Assembly (NCBI GenBank): GCA_018340375.1
Contig: JAFFJZ010000004.1
Location: 46,788,001 to 46,852,000, forward strand
DNA length: 64,000 nucleotides
Direction: 5' to 3'
From: Gonatopus flavifemur
Lineage: Eukaryota; Arthropoda; Insecta; Hymenoptera; Dryinidae
The translations under genes and the position numbers were made by a program. Positions 63,587 to 64,000 of the stretch are shown here, piece by piece. Under the pieces are notes generated by a model. The model searched no databases and was not told where the DNA came from. It saw only the letters and a program-made list of their open reading frames with translations. Each line of letters starts with the position of its first letter. The stretch's first letter is position 1.

Positions 63587-64000
63587 AATATATTCACATA
63601 CATTACAACATGAATAGTGAGCGAGAATTCAATTTGAAAAGATATCCTTCCCCAGTGCTCGTGTAGGTTTATCCTGACTGAAGTGGGGTATAAAAGGGGG
63701 CACTAGACTAGACGATTTGGTGTTCTCCTTAATAACATTTTTAAAACAACAGTTTTGACGTAATAACAACACGAGGCAACCATGTCATTTTACAATGCAG
63801 ACTAGCATTGAGTTCTGTGAGGATAGGTAGCACTGTCTTTCAATGTGATTTGTTTTTTTCGTGTAGTTAAACACTGAATAAAACATGACAAATTCAAATT
63901 ACAGATTCATAACTTTTCCCTTTCTTTTTTCCCCTTGAATGCTGAGGTGGTGGATGGTAATAAACTATAACATCATGTATCAAAATCTAGATTCAGAAAT
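63587..64000. other. Flank of the errantivirus with dispersed repeat (about 63640-63867)
   Basis: 63640-63770 resembles 3380-3525, and 63770-63867 is repeated in inverse orientation at 23618-23712. A TATA box in a G-rich context (GGGGTATAAAAGGGGG, about 63685-63700) suggests that this repeat carries a promoter, perhaps an LTR fragment. No gene seen to the end of the window. Confidence 0.55.

Overview
The window looks like insect (at least arthropod) nuclear DNA. It is AT-rich, has spliced coding pieces with GT/AG borders, and is packed with animal transposons: DD34D mariners, Tc1/mariner relatives with long inverted repeats, piggyBac, a CACTA/EnSpm-like element, hAT and foldback MITEs, an RTE-like LINE, and Ty3/Gypsy elements. 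One Gypsy element carries a Baculo_F-type envelope gene, typical of insect errantiviruses. No bacterial gene layout is present. The species and order cannot be fixed from the sequence.

Layout. 1-1.2 kb: a probable two-exon gene of unknown function. 1.9-3.2 and 12.5-13.8 kb: two nearly identical, intact 1294-bp mariners in the same orientation. 5.1-8.2 kb: a decayed LINE on the minus strand. 8.9-14.6 kb: foldback repeats, a miRNA-like hairpin, a few short coding-like exons and a tRNA-like sequence. 15.1-18.2 kb: host-like coding sequence, namely an ORF broken by a hAT MITE with an 8-bp target duplication, then an RRM gene overlapping a damaged F-box/LRR gene by an ATGA start/stop. 18.6-28.9 kb: a cluster of Tc1/mariner relatives with 41 residues between the last two catalytic Asp. 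Two have intact transposases, one is a 1.38-kb near-perfect palindrome without a gene, and one is decayed. They sit end to end with only TATA between members of each pair.

28.9-63.6 kb is one nested structure. The outer shell is an errantivirus-like element read on the minus strand: 5' LTR at 62.0-63.6 kb, gag at about 58.0-59.3 kb, protease and RT from 58.0 kb down, integrase to 46.9 kb, env at 30.0-32.2 kb, and a truncated 3' LTR at 28.9-29.7 kb. A piggyBac element (50046-56764) sits inside its RT with TTAA-type target sites and carries an inverted array of about 142-bp satellite monomers. A second Gypsy element (33456-46855) lies between integrase and env. That inner element is split by a 2.8-kb LTR-like insertion (33907-36705, 5-bp ACATA duplication) and by a mariner (38923-46135). 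The mariner in turn is split by a CACTA/EnSpm-like element (39284-45197) with its own multi-exon passenger gene. This gives four layers of insertion, each readable from terminal repeats and target sites.

Most ORFs in the nested region carry stops, frameshifts or missing catalytic residues and are fossils. The likely intact transposases are the two mariners and the two adjacent Tc1-like elements at 18.6-22.7 kb. All calls come from reading the sequence and from knowledge of the families; no database search was run.
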